Below, one piece after another: positions 16,697 to 25,193 of a DNA stretch of 64,000 nucleotides; position 1 is the stretch's first letter; every line of letters starts with the position of its first letter. The translations under genes were made by a program, and so were the position numbers. This DNA is from Anaerolineae bacterium (GTDB lineage Bacteria > Chloroflexota > Anaerolineae > Aggregatilineales > J027). The notes under the pieces were generated by a model. The model saw only the letters and a list, made by a program, of their open reading frames with translations. It searched no databases and was not told the DNA's origin. The stretch lies in the NCBI GenBank assembly GCA_019913005.1, contig JAIOHL010000355.1, positions 37,173-101,172 on the forward strand, read 5' to 3'.

Positions 16697-18343
16697 ATGA
16701 GCACCTTGCAATCCATCCGATGGCGACTACCCCTCAGTTATGCGGGCATCGCGTTGTTGGCGACCCTAGCATTAGGGACGGTTTTGCTGACCACACTCAA
16801 TGGCTATTATACGCAGCGTGAACGCGAATATCTCCATCGCATTTCTGGGCCGTTCCCGCGTAATATCGAGCAGCTTGCCTCGGATGGGGTTGCTTTGGAC
16901 GATATGCAATATGTCATAGACAATCACAGCTTTATTGCGCGTTCACGGGTACGCCTCCTCGATCCAAATTCACAAGTCGTCTTAGATACCGGTACTTTCA
17001 CAGGTGGCGACTTTATCACCATCAGCGTCGAAGGTGCGCCTCCTGATGCCATCCTGAGCACGGGCAGTATGGCGGTGGCAGGAGGGGGCGGAGATTCGGG
17101 GATGCCTCCAGATTTGCAAGTGACGCAAGGCTCAGTGGCCGCGCCAGCGATTATCTCGTTTCTCAGTCTAAATGGCAGAGTACCTTTTGAATATGCTGTA
17201 TCCGATGCCGAAGACAATACAGTTTATGGTCCGCTAGAATTCAGGGGACAGTCCCGCATGTTTTCCGTACCTGTCGGCGGCAGTCCATTTGGATATGATT
17301 TAGACAACCCCGAGATTTCGAAAGATGGGCGGCACTCTGGTGAAGAAGTCATCCGAGCTTTGTATACCGATGATGGGACATTCATCGGTTATCTTGAAGT
17401 GTCGGAAGGGCCAGCCTTTGGACGCGAGATTTTAGACAGCGTAGCAAAGGGCTTGATTAGCGCCGGAGCAGTAGCGATTATTCTGGCCGCGCTGGTTGGC
17501 TGGTTAGTGAGTCGGAATATCAGCCAACCCCTGCTCGCCCTGACGGAAGCCACCAGCCACATGGCCGATGGTCGGCTTTCGGCCCGCGTAGATATGAAAC
17601 GAGGTGACGAACTGGGTATCTTGGCCCGCTCGTTTAATGACATGGCGCATCGCGTCGAGAATACCGTTGTCACACTGCGCCGATTTGTAGCCGATGCCGC
17701 TCATGAACTGCATACCCCCCTGACCGCCCTACGCACCAATCTCGAATTAGCAGTTGTCGAAACCGACCCCCAGACCCGTGAAAACTTTATCCATCGTGCC
17801 GAAGCCCAAGCCAACCGCCTTGAACATCTGACCAACAGCCTGCTCGATTTGGCACGCATCGAATCCGGCTCGTATCAGCATCAGACCCAATCGGTGGATT
17901 TGACAGGATTGATCAAACAGATTAATGAGGTTTATGCGTCACGTGCTGAACAGGCCGGGTTATCGTTGAATCTCGATACCCCCTCTCAGGAAGTCACCAT
18001 TGAAGCCAATGAGCCACAAATCACGCGGGTGATTGATAATCTGCTGGATAACGCGCTCAAATTTACCCCCGAAGAGGGCACGATTACATTGGGGCTGATT
18101 CCACAAGAAAGTGATGTTGAATTGTGGGTCAAAGATACGGGTATCGGCATTCCTCCCGAAGATTTGCCGAACCTATTTAACCGTTTTTATCGGGGGCATA
18201 ACGTCGCGGCTTATCCGGGCAACGGGCTTGGCCTTGTCATTATCAAAGCTATTGTAGAAGAACACCGGGGGACAGTGACAGTTCACAGCGACCATTCCGG
18301 CACACGCTTTTCGGTCAAGCTGCCAAAGGGGGCAGTATCATGA
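16697..18343 (+). CDS. Sensor histidine kinase (HAMP-HisKA-HATPase)
   Basis: A 548-residue membrane sensor kinase. ATG 16697 follows GGAGAG. A helix at ~14-36 and another at ~250-272 bracket a ~210-residue extracellular sensor region that contains a Gly-rich loop. HAMP lies at ~272-325, the HisKA H-box with His336 reads DAAHELHTPLTALRTNL, and the catalytic domain has the N-box (NLLDNALKF), DTGIGIPP, FNRFYRG and GNGLGLVI. All catalytic elements are present. It autophosphorylates His336 and passes phosphate to the response regulator gene, which overlaps its end by 4 nt. Its place behind the exporter genes suggests that it senses envelope or export status. The signal itself is unknown. Confidence 0.95.
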   Translation: MSTLQSIRWRLPLSYAGIALLATLALGTVLLTTLNGYYTQREREYLHRISGPFPRNIEQLASDGVALDDMQYVIDNHSFIARSRVRLLDPNSQVVLDTGTFTGGDFITISVEGAPPDAILSTGSMAVAGGGGDSGMPPDLQVTQGSVAAPAIISFLSLNGRVPFEYAVSDAEDNTVYGPLEFRGQSRMFSVPVGGSPFGYDLDNPEISKDGRHSGEEVIRALYTDDGTFIGYLEVSEGPAFGREILDSVAKGLISAGAVAIILAALVGWLVSRNISQPLLALTEATSHMADGRLSARVDMKRGDELGILARSFNDMAHRVENTVVTLRRFVADAAHELHTPLTALRTNLELAVVETDPQTRENFIHRAEAQANRLEHLTNSLLDLARIESGSYQHQTQSVDLTGLIKQINEVYASRAEQAGLSLNLDTPSQEVTIEANEPQITRVIDNLLDNALKFTPEEGTITLGLIPQESDVELWVKDTGIGIPPEDLPNLFNRFYRGHNVAAYPGNGLGLVIIKAIVEEHRGTVTVHSDHSGTRFSVKLPKGAVS

Positions 18344-19038
18344 GACCTACCAATCATATTCTGGTGATTGAAGACGACCCCGGCATAGCCTATAGTTTGC
18401 AAGATGGCCTCAAACGTGAAGGCTACACAGTGACATGGAAGGCCAACGGGCATGACGGAATGGATTTTGCCCGCGACATCAAGCCGCATTTGATTATTTT
18501 GGATGTCCGCCTGCCTGACGGCTCCGGCTTCGATTTTTGCCGCCAAATGCGCTATATGGGGTTGCGCCAGCCGATTATTATGCTGACCGTCAACCGCGAG
18601 GAGATGGACAAAGTGCTGGGGCTGGAAATGGGTGCGGATGATTATGTCACGAAACCCTACAGCCTGCGTGAATTAGCCTCAAGGGTGAGGGCACAATTAC
18701 GGCGGGCCTATGGCGAACTTGCCAGCACTGACAGCAATACCCTCTATGTCGGCGACCTTTTGATTGATCGGGCACGAGGGCAGGTGACGCGCGGTGAAGA
18801 GGTGGTCAATTTGACCCCCACCGAGTTTCGGCTTCTGACATTTATGGCCCAACACCCCAATCAAATCCTCAATCGCAACCAGATTTTGGACGCGGTGTGG
18901 GGTTATGAAAGTGACCCCGACAGTGAACAGATCGTGAAGGTCAACATTCGGCGGCTGCGTGAAAAAATTGAAATTGACCCCAGCCGTCCCACATTGCTGC
19001 TGACGGTGCCGGGGATTGGTTATAAGCTGGTGTGTTGA
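18340..19038 (+). CDS. OmpR/PhoB-family response regulator
   Basis: A 232-residue two-component regulator. The receiver domain (about 5-118) has the acidic pair EDD near residue 8, phospho-acceptor Asp55 (LIILDVRLPDG), the conserved Thr (IIMLTVNRE) and Lys (YVTKPYSLREL). The C-terminal winged helix (about 132-230) shows LTPTEFRLLTFMAQHPNQ and the recognition helix region EQIVKVNIRRLREKI. This class binds direct repeats at 11-bp spacing. Arrays of that kind occur upstream of 7187 and 54009 in this window and are plausible targets (inference). The gene is coupled to the kinase by an ATGA overlap and converges on the GNAT gene with a 9-nt gap. Confidence 0.95.
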   Translation: MRPTNHILVIEDDPGIAYSLQDGLKREGYTVTWKANGHDGMDFARDIKPHLIILDVRLPDGSGFDFCRQMRYMGLRQPIIMLTVNREEMDKVLGLEMGADDYVTKPYSLRELASRVRAQLRRAYGELASTDSNTLYVGDLLIDRARGQVTRGEEVVNLTPTEFRLLTFMAQHPNQILNRNQILDAVWGYESDPDSEQIVKVNIRRLREKIEIDPSRPTLLLTVPGIGYKLVC

Positions 19039-19047
19039 GACGACGTG

Positions 19048-20037
19048 TCAGATCGTCAGGCCCATCCGCGCATACGCATAGCGACGTTTAAAGCCGAGTT
19101 GCTCAACGGCTTCAATCAGGTTGGTCTGCCACACTGGAATTTGAATCTCAATCTTATGACCCGGACTGAGTTCAAGGATTTCGCGTACCAACCTGACCAA
19201 GAGAGGATAAGCCAGTTCAGGCTGATTGGGGTCTATCTCTAGGATGAGGTTATTTAGACCACCCTTTTTTCGCAGCGCCCCAAAACGTCCAACCGCTACT
19301 ACCTGCCCATTTTTATCCTGCACCTGATAGCGGCGGCGCGTCGTCTTCGTAAAATAGCTGAGAATGGACATCATGGTTCGGGCGGCGGCGGGTACGCGGT
19401 AGACCGATTCCACAACTGGCTCATATTCCTGCACAATCGCCGGGGTGATGCGCTGTGCCAATTGATAACGCGGCTGCCATTCCGATGACTTAAGAGGCAT
19501 CATGATATAAGTGGAAGACCATGCTACCTCAGCAGGTGGGGTAGGGGCTTCATAATCGTAGGTGATGCTGGTCGTATAGTTCACAAACCCCAATCTTTCA
19601 TAAAGTTGTTGGGCGGGTAAATTGCCATCAATTACGTCTAATATAATCTTTTTCGCGCCGCGCTCCCGGCCCAATTTCAAACAGGCTTCAACCAATTTTC
19701 GGGCGAGACCCTTACGGCGATGATCCGGCAGCACTGCCACATTCGATACCATCCATGTATCACTTTTGCCACGCCGTCCGATATTAGCTGTCCCAATGCG
19801 TTTGCCATCTTCCTCCCAGACATAACCGTGCATCATATCTTTCATAGAGGGTGAAACAAGGAACAGCACCCGAAAAAGAGGCCAGAGTTTTTTGACTGTC
19901 CGCAACATATCGAGTGCAGATTCTTGTTCTTCATCCTCCATATCCCATTCGGGATGGTCGGGGTATTTGGCAGCAACGCTCCAGACTTCCAACATGCTGT
20001 CAATATCTTTGGGCATGGTAAAGGGGCGGAGAGACAT
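19048..20037 (-). CDS. GNAT-family N-acetyltransferase, probably two-domain
   Basis: A 329-residue protein. ATG 20037 is preferred: GAGGAG lies 8 nt before it on the minus strand, and the in-frame GTG at 20046 overlaps that site. The N-terminal half has a clear GNAT core with acetyl-CoA-binding motif A (VSNVAVLPDHRRKGLARKL) and motif B (NLPAQQLYERLGFVNYTT). The C-terminal ~120 residues also look GNAT-like (LILEIDP ... LIEAVEQLGFKRRYAYARMG) but lack the R/Q-x-x-G-x-G/A signature, as in two-domain GNATs with one active half. The substrate is unknown. It is convergent with the response regulator gene. Confidence 0.85.
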   Translation of the reverse strand: MSLRPFTMPKDIDSMLEVWSVAAKYPDHPEWDMEDEEQESALDMLRTVKKLWPLFRVLFLVSPSMKDMMHGYVWEEDGKRIGTANIGRRGKSDTWMVSNVAVLPDHRRKGLARKLVEACLKLGRERGAKKIILDVIDGNLPAQQLYERLGFVNYTTSITYDYEAPTPPAEVAWSSTYIMMPLKSSEWQPRYQLAQRITPAIVQEYEPVVESVYRVPAAARTMMSILSYFTKTTRRRYQVQDKNGQVVAVGRFGALRKKGGLNNLILEIDPNQPELAYPLLVRLVREILELSPGHKIEIQIPVWQTNLIEAVEQLGFKRRYAYARMGLTI

Positions 20038-20046
20038 TTTGGACAC

Positions 20047-20425
20047 TCCTCGTTCAATTTTGGCGGTATCTATTTATACGCAAAAAGCAGTCAATTCGAT
20101 GCACATGGAGGGTAGAAAATTCTGTTTATACAGAATATACGTTCTATTATTGTGGCTTATATGCGCCGAATTTGAATTCGTAGCCACGGTTACGCATGAG
20201 TTTGTGCTATAACTGAAAAGTTAATTTAGAAACTAGCCTAGAAAGGGCGATTTGGGAATATAGGAGGGCAAAAAATTTAACCATATACAAATAGGATTAA
20301 AACCTTCATTCAGAGAACATGAGTCATTGGTGGACGTTATTTTGTCATTGTGATAGCCGGAATCTCGCAATATGCTTATAGTTCTAGGAAATTTATTAAT
20401 TATCTTTAGGAATATTGAACTCGAA
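20047..20425. other. Gene-free, AT-rich region between divergent genes
   Basis: About 380 bp hold no credible gene. On the minus strand, TTGACT (20089-20094) and TAGATA (20067-20072), 16 bp apart, may be a weak promoter for the GNAT gene. GAATATACGTTC at 20133-20144 resembles a GAAC-N4-GTTC SOS-type operator with one mismatch. An inverted repeat GTGGCT/AGCCAC (20152-20157, 20182-20187) encloses a perfect CGAATT-TG-AATTCG palindrome at 20167-20180. AGGAGGG near 20261 is not followed by a usable start. None of these has further support. Confidence 0.35.
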
Positions 20426-20680
20426 ATGAGCTATCGTTTAACCGATCATGCGAAAGCCGAGTGCCAAAATCGGGGTATTCCGCTGCAAACTATAGATGAA
20501 ATCATGACTAACCCTCAGCAAATCGTAGAAGCAGATGGAGGTCGCAAAATTTATCAGTCTAAAATTGAATTTGACGGTAAGATATATTTGGTACGCTTGA
20601 TTGTAGAAGAAACCGACCCAGCTACTGTTATTACCGTTTATCGAACCAGCAAAATTCAGAAGTATTGGAGCAATTCATGA
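20426..20680 (+). CDS. DUF4258-family protein, toxin-like
   Basis: An 84-residue protein. ATG 20426 is chosen because MSYRLTDHAKAECQNRGIP starts at the conserved point; the longer frame from 20372 adds only a hydrophobic AT-rich leader. The pattern of an early His (TDHA), an Arg/Gly pair, and later GRKIYQSK and LVRLIVEE ... VITVYRTSK strands fits DUF4258, whose members resemble small RelE/BrnT-like RNases and often pair with DUF2283 or other small genes. The downstream DUF2283 gene overlaps by 4 nt. A toxin role is inferred from family and pairing only; toxicity is not proven by sequence. Confidence 0.7.
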   Translation: MSYRLTDHAKAECQNRGIPLQTIDEIMTNPQQIVEADGGRKIYQSKIEFDGKIYLVRLIVEETDPATVITVYRTSKIQKYWSNS

Positions 20681-20892
20681 AAGTCACATACGATGCTGAG
20701 GTAGACATTATTCGGATTTTGCTGAGTGATGCCGTGATTGAAGAAAGTGATGAAGAAAAACCCGGTATCATCTTGGATTATGATCGGGATGGCAATATTG
20801 TTGGATTTGAAATCTTAGATGCCTCCAAGCGTGTCAAAAATCCGTTGGCGATGGAATATGCCATTATCGGGGAGTTAACCGCAGGGGTATAA
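20677..20892 (+). CDS. DUF2283-family protein, possible partner of DUF4258
   Basis: A 71-residue protein. ATG 20677 overlaps the stop of the previous gene, with GGAG at 20667-20670 in front; a TTG further upstream (20665) is less likely. The family pattern is clear: VTYDAEVDIIRILL, then an acidic stretch and GIILDYDRDGNIVGFEILDAS. DUF2283 proteins are small beta-rich proteins of unknown function often found next to DUF4258 genes, so the two form a plausible toxin-antitoxin-like unit. A bidirectional terminator follows. Confidence 0.8.
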   Translation: MKVTYDAEVDIIRILLSDAVIEESDEEKPGIILDYDRDGNIVGFEILDASKRVKNPLAMEYAIIGELTAGV

Positions 20893-20895
20893 AAA

Positions 20896-20935
20896 CAAAA
20901 TAGGCGGGTTAAAAAATCTCACCCGCCCTTCGAGT
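20896..20935. terminator. Bidirectional terminator between DUF2283 and E2 genes
   Basis: GGCGGGT (20903-20909) pairs with ACCCGCC (20921-20927) around an 11-nt loop. On the minus strand the stem is followed by TATTTTGTTTTT, giving a good terminator for the dehydrogenase operon; on the plus strand it closes the DUF2283 transcript. Confidence 0.75.
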
Positions 20936-22294
20936 TTAGGCCCAGTTTTCCAGACGTTCTTTAAGTGTCATCATCCAACCGTCGCCCGTCGCACCATCGG
21001 CAATGCGATGATCGAAGGTGAGGCTGGCATAACAGCAGGGCCGGATGGCAATCGCGTCATTAATCACCTTCACCCGTTTTTCGATGATACCAACCCCAAA
21101 AATCGCTGCTTGGGGCTGATTGATAATCGGGGTGGCGAATAGACTCCCACTAACGCCATGATTGGTAATCGTGATCGTGCCGCCTTGAATATCATCGGGT
21201 TTCAACTGTTTGTTACGGGCGCGATTGGCTAAATCATTGGCTTGACGGGCAAGGCCCATTAGGTTGTATTCACCCGCGTTTTTGATGACGGGCACGATCA
21301 ACCCGTCGTCAATTGCCACCGCCATGCCGATATTGACGATGCGATGTAAATAAATGCCGTCGTCCGTCCACTGGCTATTTATCATGGGTACGGCGCGGCA
21401 GGCATCCACCATCGCGGCAAGGAAATACGCGGTCAGGGTCAAATTTACACTGCTCTTGGCAAATTCAGCTTTATGCGCCTCGCGGTGGGCCATGACCGCA
21501 CCCATATCTATTTCAAAAACGGTGGTGACATGTGGACTGGTCTGTAATTTGGAGCGCACCATATGATCGGCAATGGCGCGGCGCATGTTGCTGAGGGTGA
21601 CCAATTCACCGGGGACACCTTGCGGAATCGGTTCGGCGGGGATGGCACGCGGCGGAGCAGATGGCACAGGGTCAGCAGGTGGCGACGCGACGGCGGCAGG
21701 TTTGGCTTGGGGTTTAAACTCGCCCGTTGGCTTGAACAAATCACCGGAGCCGGGTTGTTCCCACGGGGGCAAATCGGTGGTTGGCGCAGATGTCGGGTTT
21801 TGCAGATAGGCTTCCACGTCTTTTTTGGTGACACGTCCACCCGTGCCCGTACCCTTAATTTGCGTCAAATCCAATTGATGCTCGGCGGCCATGCGTGCCA
21901 CAACTGGGCTAATCCGCATATGGTCAGATGATTCCGCTTTTCCACCATTGGTGTGGGCAGAGGTGGTTGCGGCTACAGTGGTCTCCATTACAGGTTGAGG
22001 AGCATGGGTAGCGTGAGAAGCGCCACCACTAGACTGCCCGCCCGATGGCACTTCACCGGGTTTGCCAATCACCGCCAACAACACACCCGCTTTGACCGTC
22101 TGGCCCTCTTGTACATATACCTCAAGTAAAGTACCTTCGGCGGGGGCGGGCACTTCGGTATCTACTTTATCTGTGCTGACTTCCAGTAGCGGCTCATATT
22201 CGCGCACGGTATCGCCAACCTGATGCAGCCAGCGGTTGACCGTTCCCTCGACCACCGACTCACCAAGTTGGGGCATAATCACATTAGTTGGCAT
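20936..22294 (-). CDS. Branched-chain 2-oxoacid dehydrogenase E2 (dihydrolipoamide acyltransferase)
   Basis: A 452-residue acyltransferase core of a 2-oxoacid dehydrogenase complex. Residues 1-78 form one lipoyl domain with the lipoylated Lys in EVSTDKVDTEVPAPAEG. A flexible Ala/Pro-rich linker follows, then the peripheral-subunit-binding domain (RISPVVARMAAEHQLDLTQI ... GRVTKKDVEAYL) at about 127-165, and a catalytic domain ending in the HxxxDG motif (DHRIADGA). It moves acyl groups from E1 to CoA. AGGAGAG precedes the ATG. The E1 subunits upstream look like the branched-chain type. E3 (dihydrolipoamide dehydrogenase) is not in the window. Confidence 0.92.
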   Translation of the reverse strand: MPTNVIMPQLGESVVEGTVNRWLHQVGDTVREYEPLLEVSTDKVDTEVPAPAEGTLLEVYVQEGQTVKAGVLLAVIGKPGEVPSGGQSSGGASHATHAPQPVMETTVAATTSAHTNGGKAESSDHMRISPVVARMAAEHQLDLTQIKGTGTGGRVTKKDVEAYLQNPTSAPTTDLPPWEQPGSGDLFKPTGEFKPQAKPAAVASPPADPVPSAPPRAIPAEPIPQGVPGELVTLSNMRRAIADHMVRSKLQTSPHVTTVFEIDMGAVMAHREAHKAEFAKSSVNLTLTAYFLAAMVDACRAVPMINSQWTDDGIYLHRIVNIGMAVAIDDGLIVPVIKNAGEYNLMGLARQANDLANRARNKQLKPDDIQGGTITITNHGVSGSLFATPIINQPQAAIFGVGIIEKRVKVINDAIAIRPCCYASLTFDHRIADGATGDGWMMTLKERLENWA

Positions 22295-22308
22295 CGCTAA
22301 AATCTCTC

Positions 22309-23295
22309 CTAATAAGCGGCTAAATCACGGATCGCATCAGCAATTTTCTGTGGTGACGGCATAAATTCTTCTTGGACGGGATGGCTAAAGGGTACACCCG
22401 GCACATCCGGTCCAGCTAGACGACGGATTGGGCCATCCATATATTCAAAACCGTCATCCGCCAAAACCGCAGCGATTTCCGCGCCATAGCCCATGGTGAA
22501 ATTATCTTCGTATACAATTAGAGCCTTACCTGTTTTCTTAAATGAATTCAGGATACCTTCACGGTCAACAGGCAATAGCGTGCGGACATCTACTACCTCG
22601 GTGCTGATGCCATCTTGCTGCTTGACCGTCTCGGCGGCTTGCAAACAATAATGCGCCATCATGCCGTAGGCGTAGACTGTCACATCCGTTCCGGTGTGAG
22701 TAATGTTAATCGGGCCAATTGGAACCGTGTATTCGCCATCCGGCACATCGCCTTTAATCGCACGATAGCCCTTTTTCGGTTCAAAATAGAGTACCGGGTT
22801 GGGATCACGCACGGCGCTCTTGAGCAGACCTTTGGCATCGTGGGGGGTACTGGGAATGACCACTTTGAGGCCGGGGCAGTGGGTAAAATAGGCTTCGAGG
22901 CTCTGGCTGTGATAGAGTGCCCCACCAATCCCACCGCCATAGGGAGCGCGGATGGTCATGGGGACGTTCCACGTGCCGTTGCTGCGATAATACATCTTGG
23001 CGGCTTCGTTCATAATCTGATTCATAGCGGGGTGGATAAAGTCGGCAAATTGGATTTCGCAGATAGGCCGTAAATCCGCCATTGCCGCACCAATGCCGAT
23101 GGCGACAATGCTCAACTCCGCCAGCGGACTATCAATAATGCGTGTTGGGCCATATTTGTCGAACAGGCCCATGGTGGCACGGAACACCCCGCCACGTTGA
23201 CCCACGTCCTCACCCGTAATAAAGACCCGTTCATCGCGGGCCATTTCTTCATCCATCGCCTCACGGATGGCATCAATTAAGGTCATGTTACGCAT
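22309..23295 (-). CDS. bkdB: 2-oxoacid dehydrogenase E1 beta subunit (branched-chain type)
   Basis: A 328-residue E1 beta subunit that, with E1 alpha, decarboxylates 2-oxoacids using thiamine diphosphate. Conserved segments are visible: LIDAIREAMDEEMARDERVF, GEDVGQRGGVFRATMGL, the EIQFADFIHPAMNQI region and the C-terminal ...VPFSHPVQEEFMPSPQKI. Its ATG shares a base with the E1 alpha stop (TAATG on the minus strand), with GGAG 8 nt in front. A 14-nt gap separates it from E2. Gene names vary for this subunit, so the symbol is approximate. The gene order alpha-beta-E2 matches branched-chain or pyruvate dehydrogenases, and the alpha subunit favours the former. Confidence 0.92.
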   Translation of the reverse strand: MRNMTLIDAIREAMDEEMARDERVFITGEDVGQRGGVFRATMGLFDKYGPTRIIDSPLAELSIVAIGIGAAMADLRPICEIQFADFIHPAMNQIMNEAAKMYYRSNGTWNVPMTIRAPYGGGIGGALYHSQSLEAYFTHCPGLKVVIPSTPHDAKGLLKSAVRDPNPVLYFEPKKGYRAIKGDVPDGEYTVPIGPINITHTGTDVTVYAYGMMAHYCLQAAETVKQQDGISTEVVDVRTLLPVDREGILNSFKKTGKALIVYEDNFTMGYGAEIAAVLADDGFEYMDGPIRRLAGPDVPGVPFSHPVQEEFMPSPQKIADAIRDLAAY

Positions 23296-24377
23296 TAAGC
23301 AAGGTCTCCGGGGGCATATACACTGCGCGGGTCAAGATTGGGTTCAACATCGGGATATGGGGCATCCTCGGCGGCACGTTGGGCCGAATCCACGACAGAT
23401 TTTGCTTTCGCTTCAAGGTCATTAATCGCGTTCTGGGTCAACACACCCCGCTCTAATAGCACTTTTTGGAAGCGGGAAATGGGGTCTTTCTTTTTCCACT
23501 GCTCCACTTCATCGCGGGTGCGATAGCTGCGATCATCGTCATCGGAGGAGTGCGGGACTGGACGATATGTTTTGGCTTCAATCAGGGTTGAGCCGTCGCC
23601 AGCATAGGCTTTATCGCGGGCATAGGCCATGACATCGTAACAGGCCAGCACATCATTACCATCTACCACTAATCCCTCGACTCCATAGGCGGCGGCGCGG
23701 TCTGCCACATCACTGACAGCCATTTGACGCTCCATTGGAACAGAAATGGCATAAATATTATTTTGCACAAGACAGATAAAAGGCAATTTATGGACGCCCG
23801 CCCAATTCATACCCTCGTGCCATTCGCCCTGACTGGTTGACCCTTCACCGAGACAGGTCAGCGCGAGGCGGGGTTGGGTATCGTCGTTGGGGTCTTGCAG
23901 GCCATGTGAAATCTTGTATTGGATGGCAAAGGCTAATCCAGCCGCTTGTGGCACTTGGGTGGCGACGGGGGATGAGTGCGACAGGATATTGAGCCACTTA
24001 GCGCTGAAATGGCTGGGCATCTGACGCGCACCGGAACTCGGTTCACCTGCCTTGCCAAGCAGACTAAGCATAAATCCTTCGGGGGTAAACCCAACGGTCA
24101 GCACCAACGCGAGGTCGCGGTAGTAGGGATGGACATAATCCACACCTCGATTGATGGCAAACCCCGCCCCGACCTGACAGGCTTCATGGCCCATACCGGA
24201 AATATGAAAGGCAATGCGGCCTTGACGGTGCAGAATCCATGCACGTTCGTCCAAGCGGCGACTAAGCAGCATCATCCAATACATATCGCGGAGGGTGTCG
24301 TCGGAGAGGGAATCTGAGGGGCGTGAACCACTGGCAGTCACAAAGGCGGTGATTTCTGCCGGTGCGTGATTGGTCAT
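23295..24377 (-). CDS. bkdA: 2-oxoacid dehydrogenase E1 alpha subunit (branched-chain type)
   Basis: A 360-residue E1 alpha. The thiamine diphosphate motif GEGSTSQGEWHEGMNWAG ... QNN is present. The segment GARQMPSHFS ... ILSHSSPVATQVPQAAGLA is characteristic of branched-chain rather than pyruvate E1 alpha chains. The reaction is oxidative decarboxylation of branched-chain 2-oxoacids from Val, Leu and Ile, acting in the cytosol as part of the large complex. GGGAGAG precedes the ATG on the minus strand. It is the first gene of a three-gene operon driven by the promoter at 24494-24521. Confidence 0.92.
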   Translation of the reverse strand: MTNHAPAEITAFVTASGSRPSDSLSDDTLRDMYWMMLLSRRLDERAWILHRQGRIAFHISGMGHEACQVGAGFAINRGVDYVHPYYRDLALVLTVGFTPEGFMLSLLGKAGEPSSGARQMPSHFSAKWLNILSHSSPVATQVPQAAGLAFAIQYKISHGLQDPNDDTQPRLALTCLGEGSTSQGEWHEGMNWAGVHKLPFICLVQNNIYAISVPMERQMAVSDVADRAAAYGVEGLVVDGNDVLACYDVMAYARDKAYAGDGSTLIEAKTYRPVPHSSDDDDRSYRTRDEVEQWKKKDPISRFQKVLLERGVLTQNAINDLEAKAKSVVDSAQRAAEDAPYPDVEPNLDPRSVYAPGDLA

Positions 24378-24438
24378 TCAATCTCTCCCTAAGCTAACTC
24401 GGCGGGTCAGAATAATCTACCCGCATCTAATGGGTACG

Positions 24439-24487
24439 GTTGCAAAATATCCAGATCAAGAGTTTTGATTTTTAAATCATTTGCAAC
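24439..24487 (-). promoter_or_regulatory. Inverted repeat at the start of the E1 alpha leader RNA
   Basis: GTTGCAAA (24439-24446) and TTTGCAAC (24480-24487) form a perfect 8-bp inverted repeat. The outer end coincides with the predicted transcription start, so the mRNA would begin with this hairpin, with smaller AT-rich helices inside it. It could be an operator or an RNA structure that stabilises the mRNA. Confidence 0.5.
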
Positions 24488-24493
24488 AGAACC

Positions 24494-24521
24494 ATTATAG
24501 CAACTATTCTCACTCCGACAA
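24494..24521 (-). promoter_or_regulatory. Sigma-70-type promoter of the branched-chain dehydrogenase operon
   Basis: On the minus strand TTGTCG (24516-24521), a 16-bp spacer and TATAAT (24494-24499) are preceded by an extended -10 TG (TGCTATAAT). This is the best promoter match in the window. It gives a leader of about 110 nt before the E1 alpha ATG. Confidence 0.8.
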
Positions 24522-24604
24522 TTCACGAAATTCTTTTAATATTTTTCCTTATTTCGCAAAATGAATCAAACTTTGAAATCCATGACACAGAGGATTATAA
24601 AACG

Positions 24605-24628
24605 AAAACGCGCCCAACCGAGCGCGCC
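24605..24628 (-). terminator. Terminator of the small hypothetical gene at 24665
   Basis: Read on the minus strand, CGCGC and GCGCG (24622-24626 and 24609-24613) pair around an 8-nt loop and are followed by TTTTCGTTTT. It lies 37 nt past the stop codon of the gene at 24665-24976. Confidence 0.6.
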
Positions 24629-24664
24629 TTCATTTTCCCTAGTCGCTAAACCAGTAACATGTAA

Positions 24665-24976
24665 TCAAATTCTGGAAAGTTTGCGGATCATCTGGAGGAT
24701 TCGCCCCCGCGAACCAGATGCCGAGTTTTTATCTATGGTTGCAGTAATAGCCTCTTGGCGAAGTCGCTCCACTTCGAGAAGCACCCATCCACGCTCACGT
24801 TCTGCCCCGTCAATGACAAACATCCGTCCAACCAGATGATAGCAGTCGGTTGGGTTTTGCCCATGCACGGAAAAATAAGCCGAGCGATAGGCATCCACAA
24901 TATTGCGGCTCGTCAGGGTATCGGCTTTGCTGGGATAGAGCAAAGCATGGTTATCCGCCGTAGAATAATCGCTCAT
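24665..24976 (-). CDS. Small hypothetical protein
   Basis: A 103-residue protein that I do not recognise. ATG 24976 (MSDYSTADNH) is preferred over the longer frame to 25120, because GAGGAAA lies just upstream and the extension is unlike coding sequence. The chain is soluble and mixed alpha/beta, with the segment YHLVGRMFVIDGAERERGWVLLEVERLRQEAI in the middle, and has no signal peptide or membrane helix. It is divergently transcribed from the kinase-nSTAND gene with about 217 bp between starts and has its own terminator, so it is probably a single-gene unit. No function is proposed. Confidence 0.6.
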   Translation of the reverse strand: MSDYSTADNHALLYPSKADTLTSRNIVDAYRSAYFSVHGQNPTDCYHLVGRMFVIDGAERERGWVLLEVERLRQEAITATIDKNSASGSRGRILQMIRKLSRI

Positions 24977-25122
24977 GGGGTCACTTTTCCTCTCATCACA
25001 CGGAAAGGTGTTAATTTGCCTTCTTTCCCCTTTTCCCCAGTATAGCGGGAAACAAGTCATAACCTTCTGAATTCCGTCTGAATTTATTGTGAAAAAATTC
25101 AAACTATGTTTCCTAAGCAACG

Positions 25123-25152
25123 TTCACCAGAAATGACCTAAACCTGTATACT
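25123..25152 (+). promoter_or_regulatory. Candidate promoter for the kinase-nSTAND gene
   Basis: TTCACC (25123-25128), an 18-bp spacer and TATACT (25147-25152) lie about 42 bp before the ATG at 25194. The -35 match is moderate. Confidence 0.4.
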
Positions 25153-25193
25153 TAAAAAACATCCACTTATTTGGCTCTTTTTGTGAGGTACGA

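Noticed and set aside
22615..23073. 152-codon plus-strand frame
   Set aside because: It is the mirror of the E1 beta gene, which has firm family motifs on the other strand.
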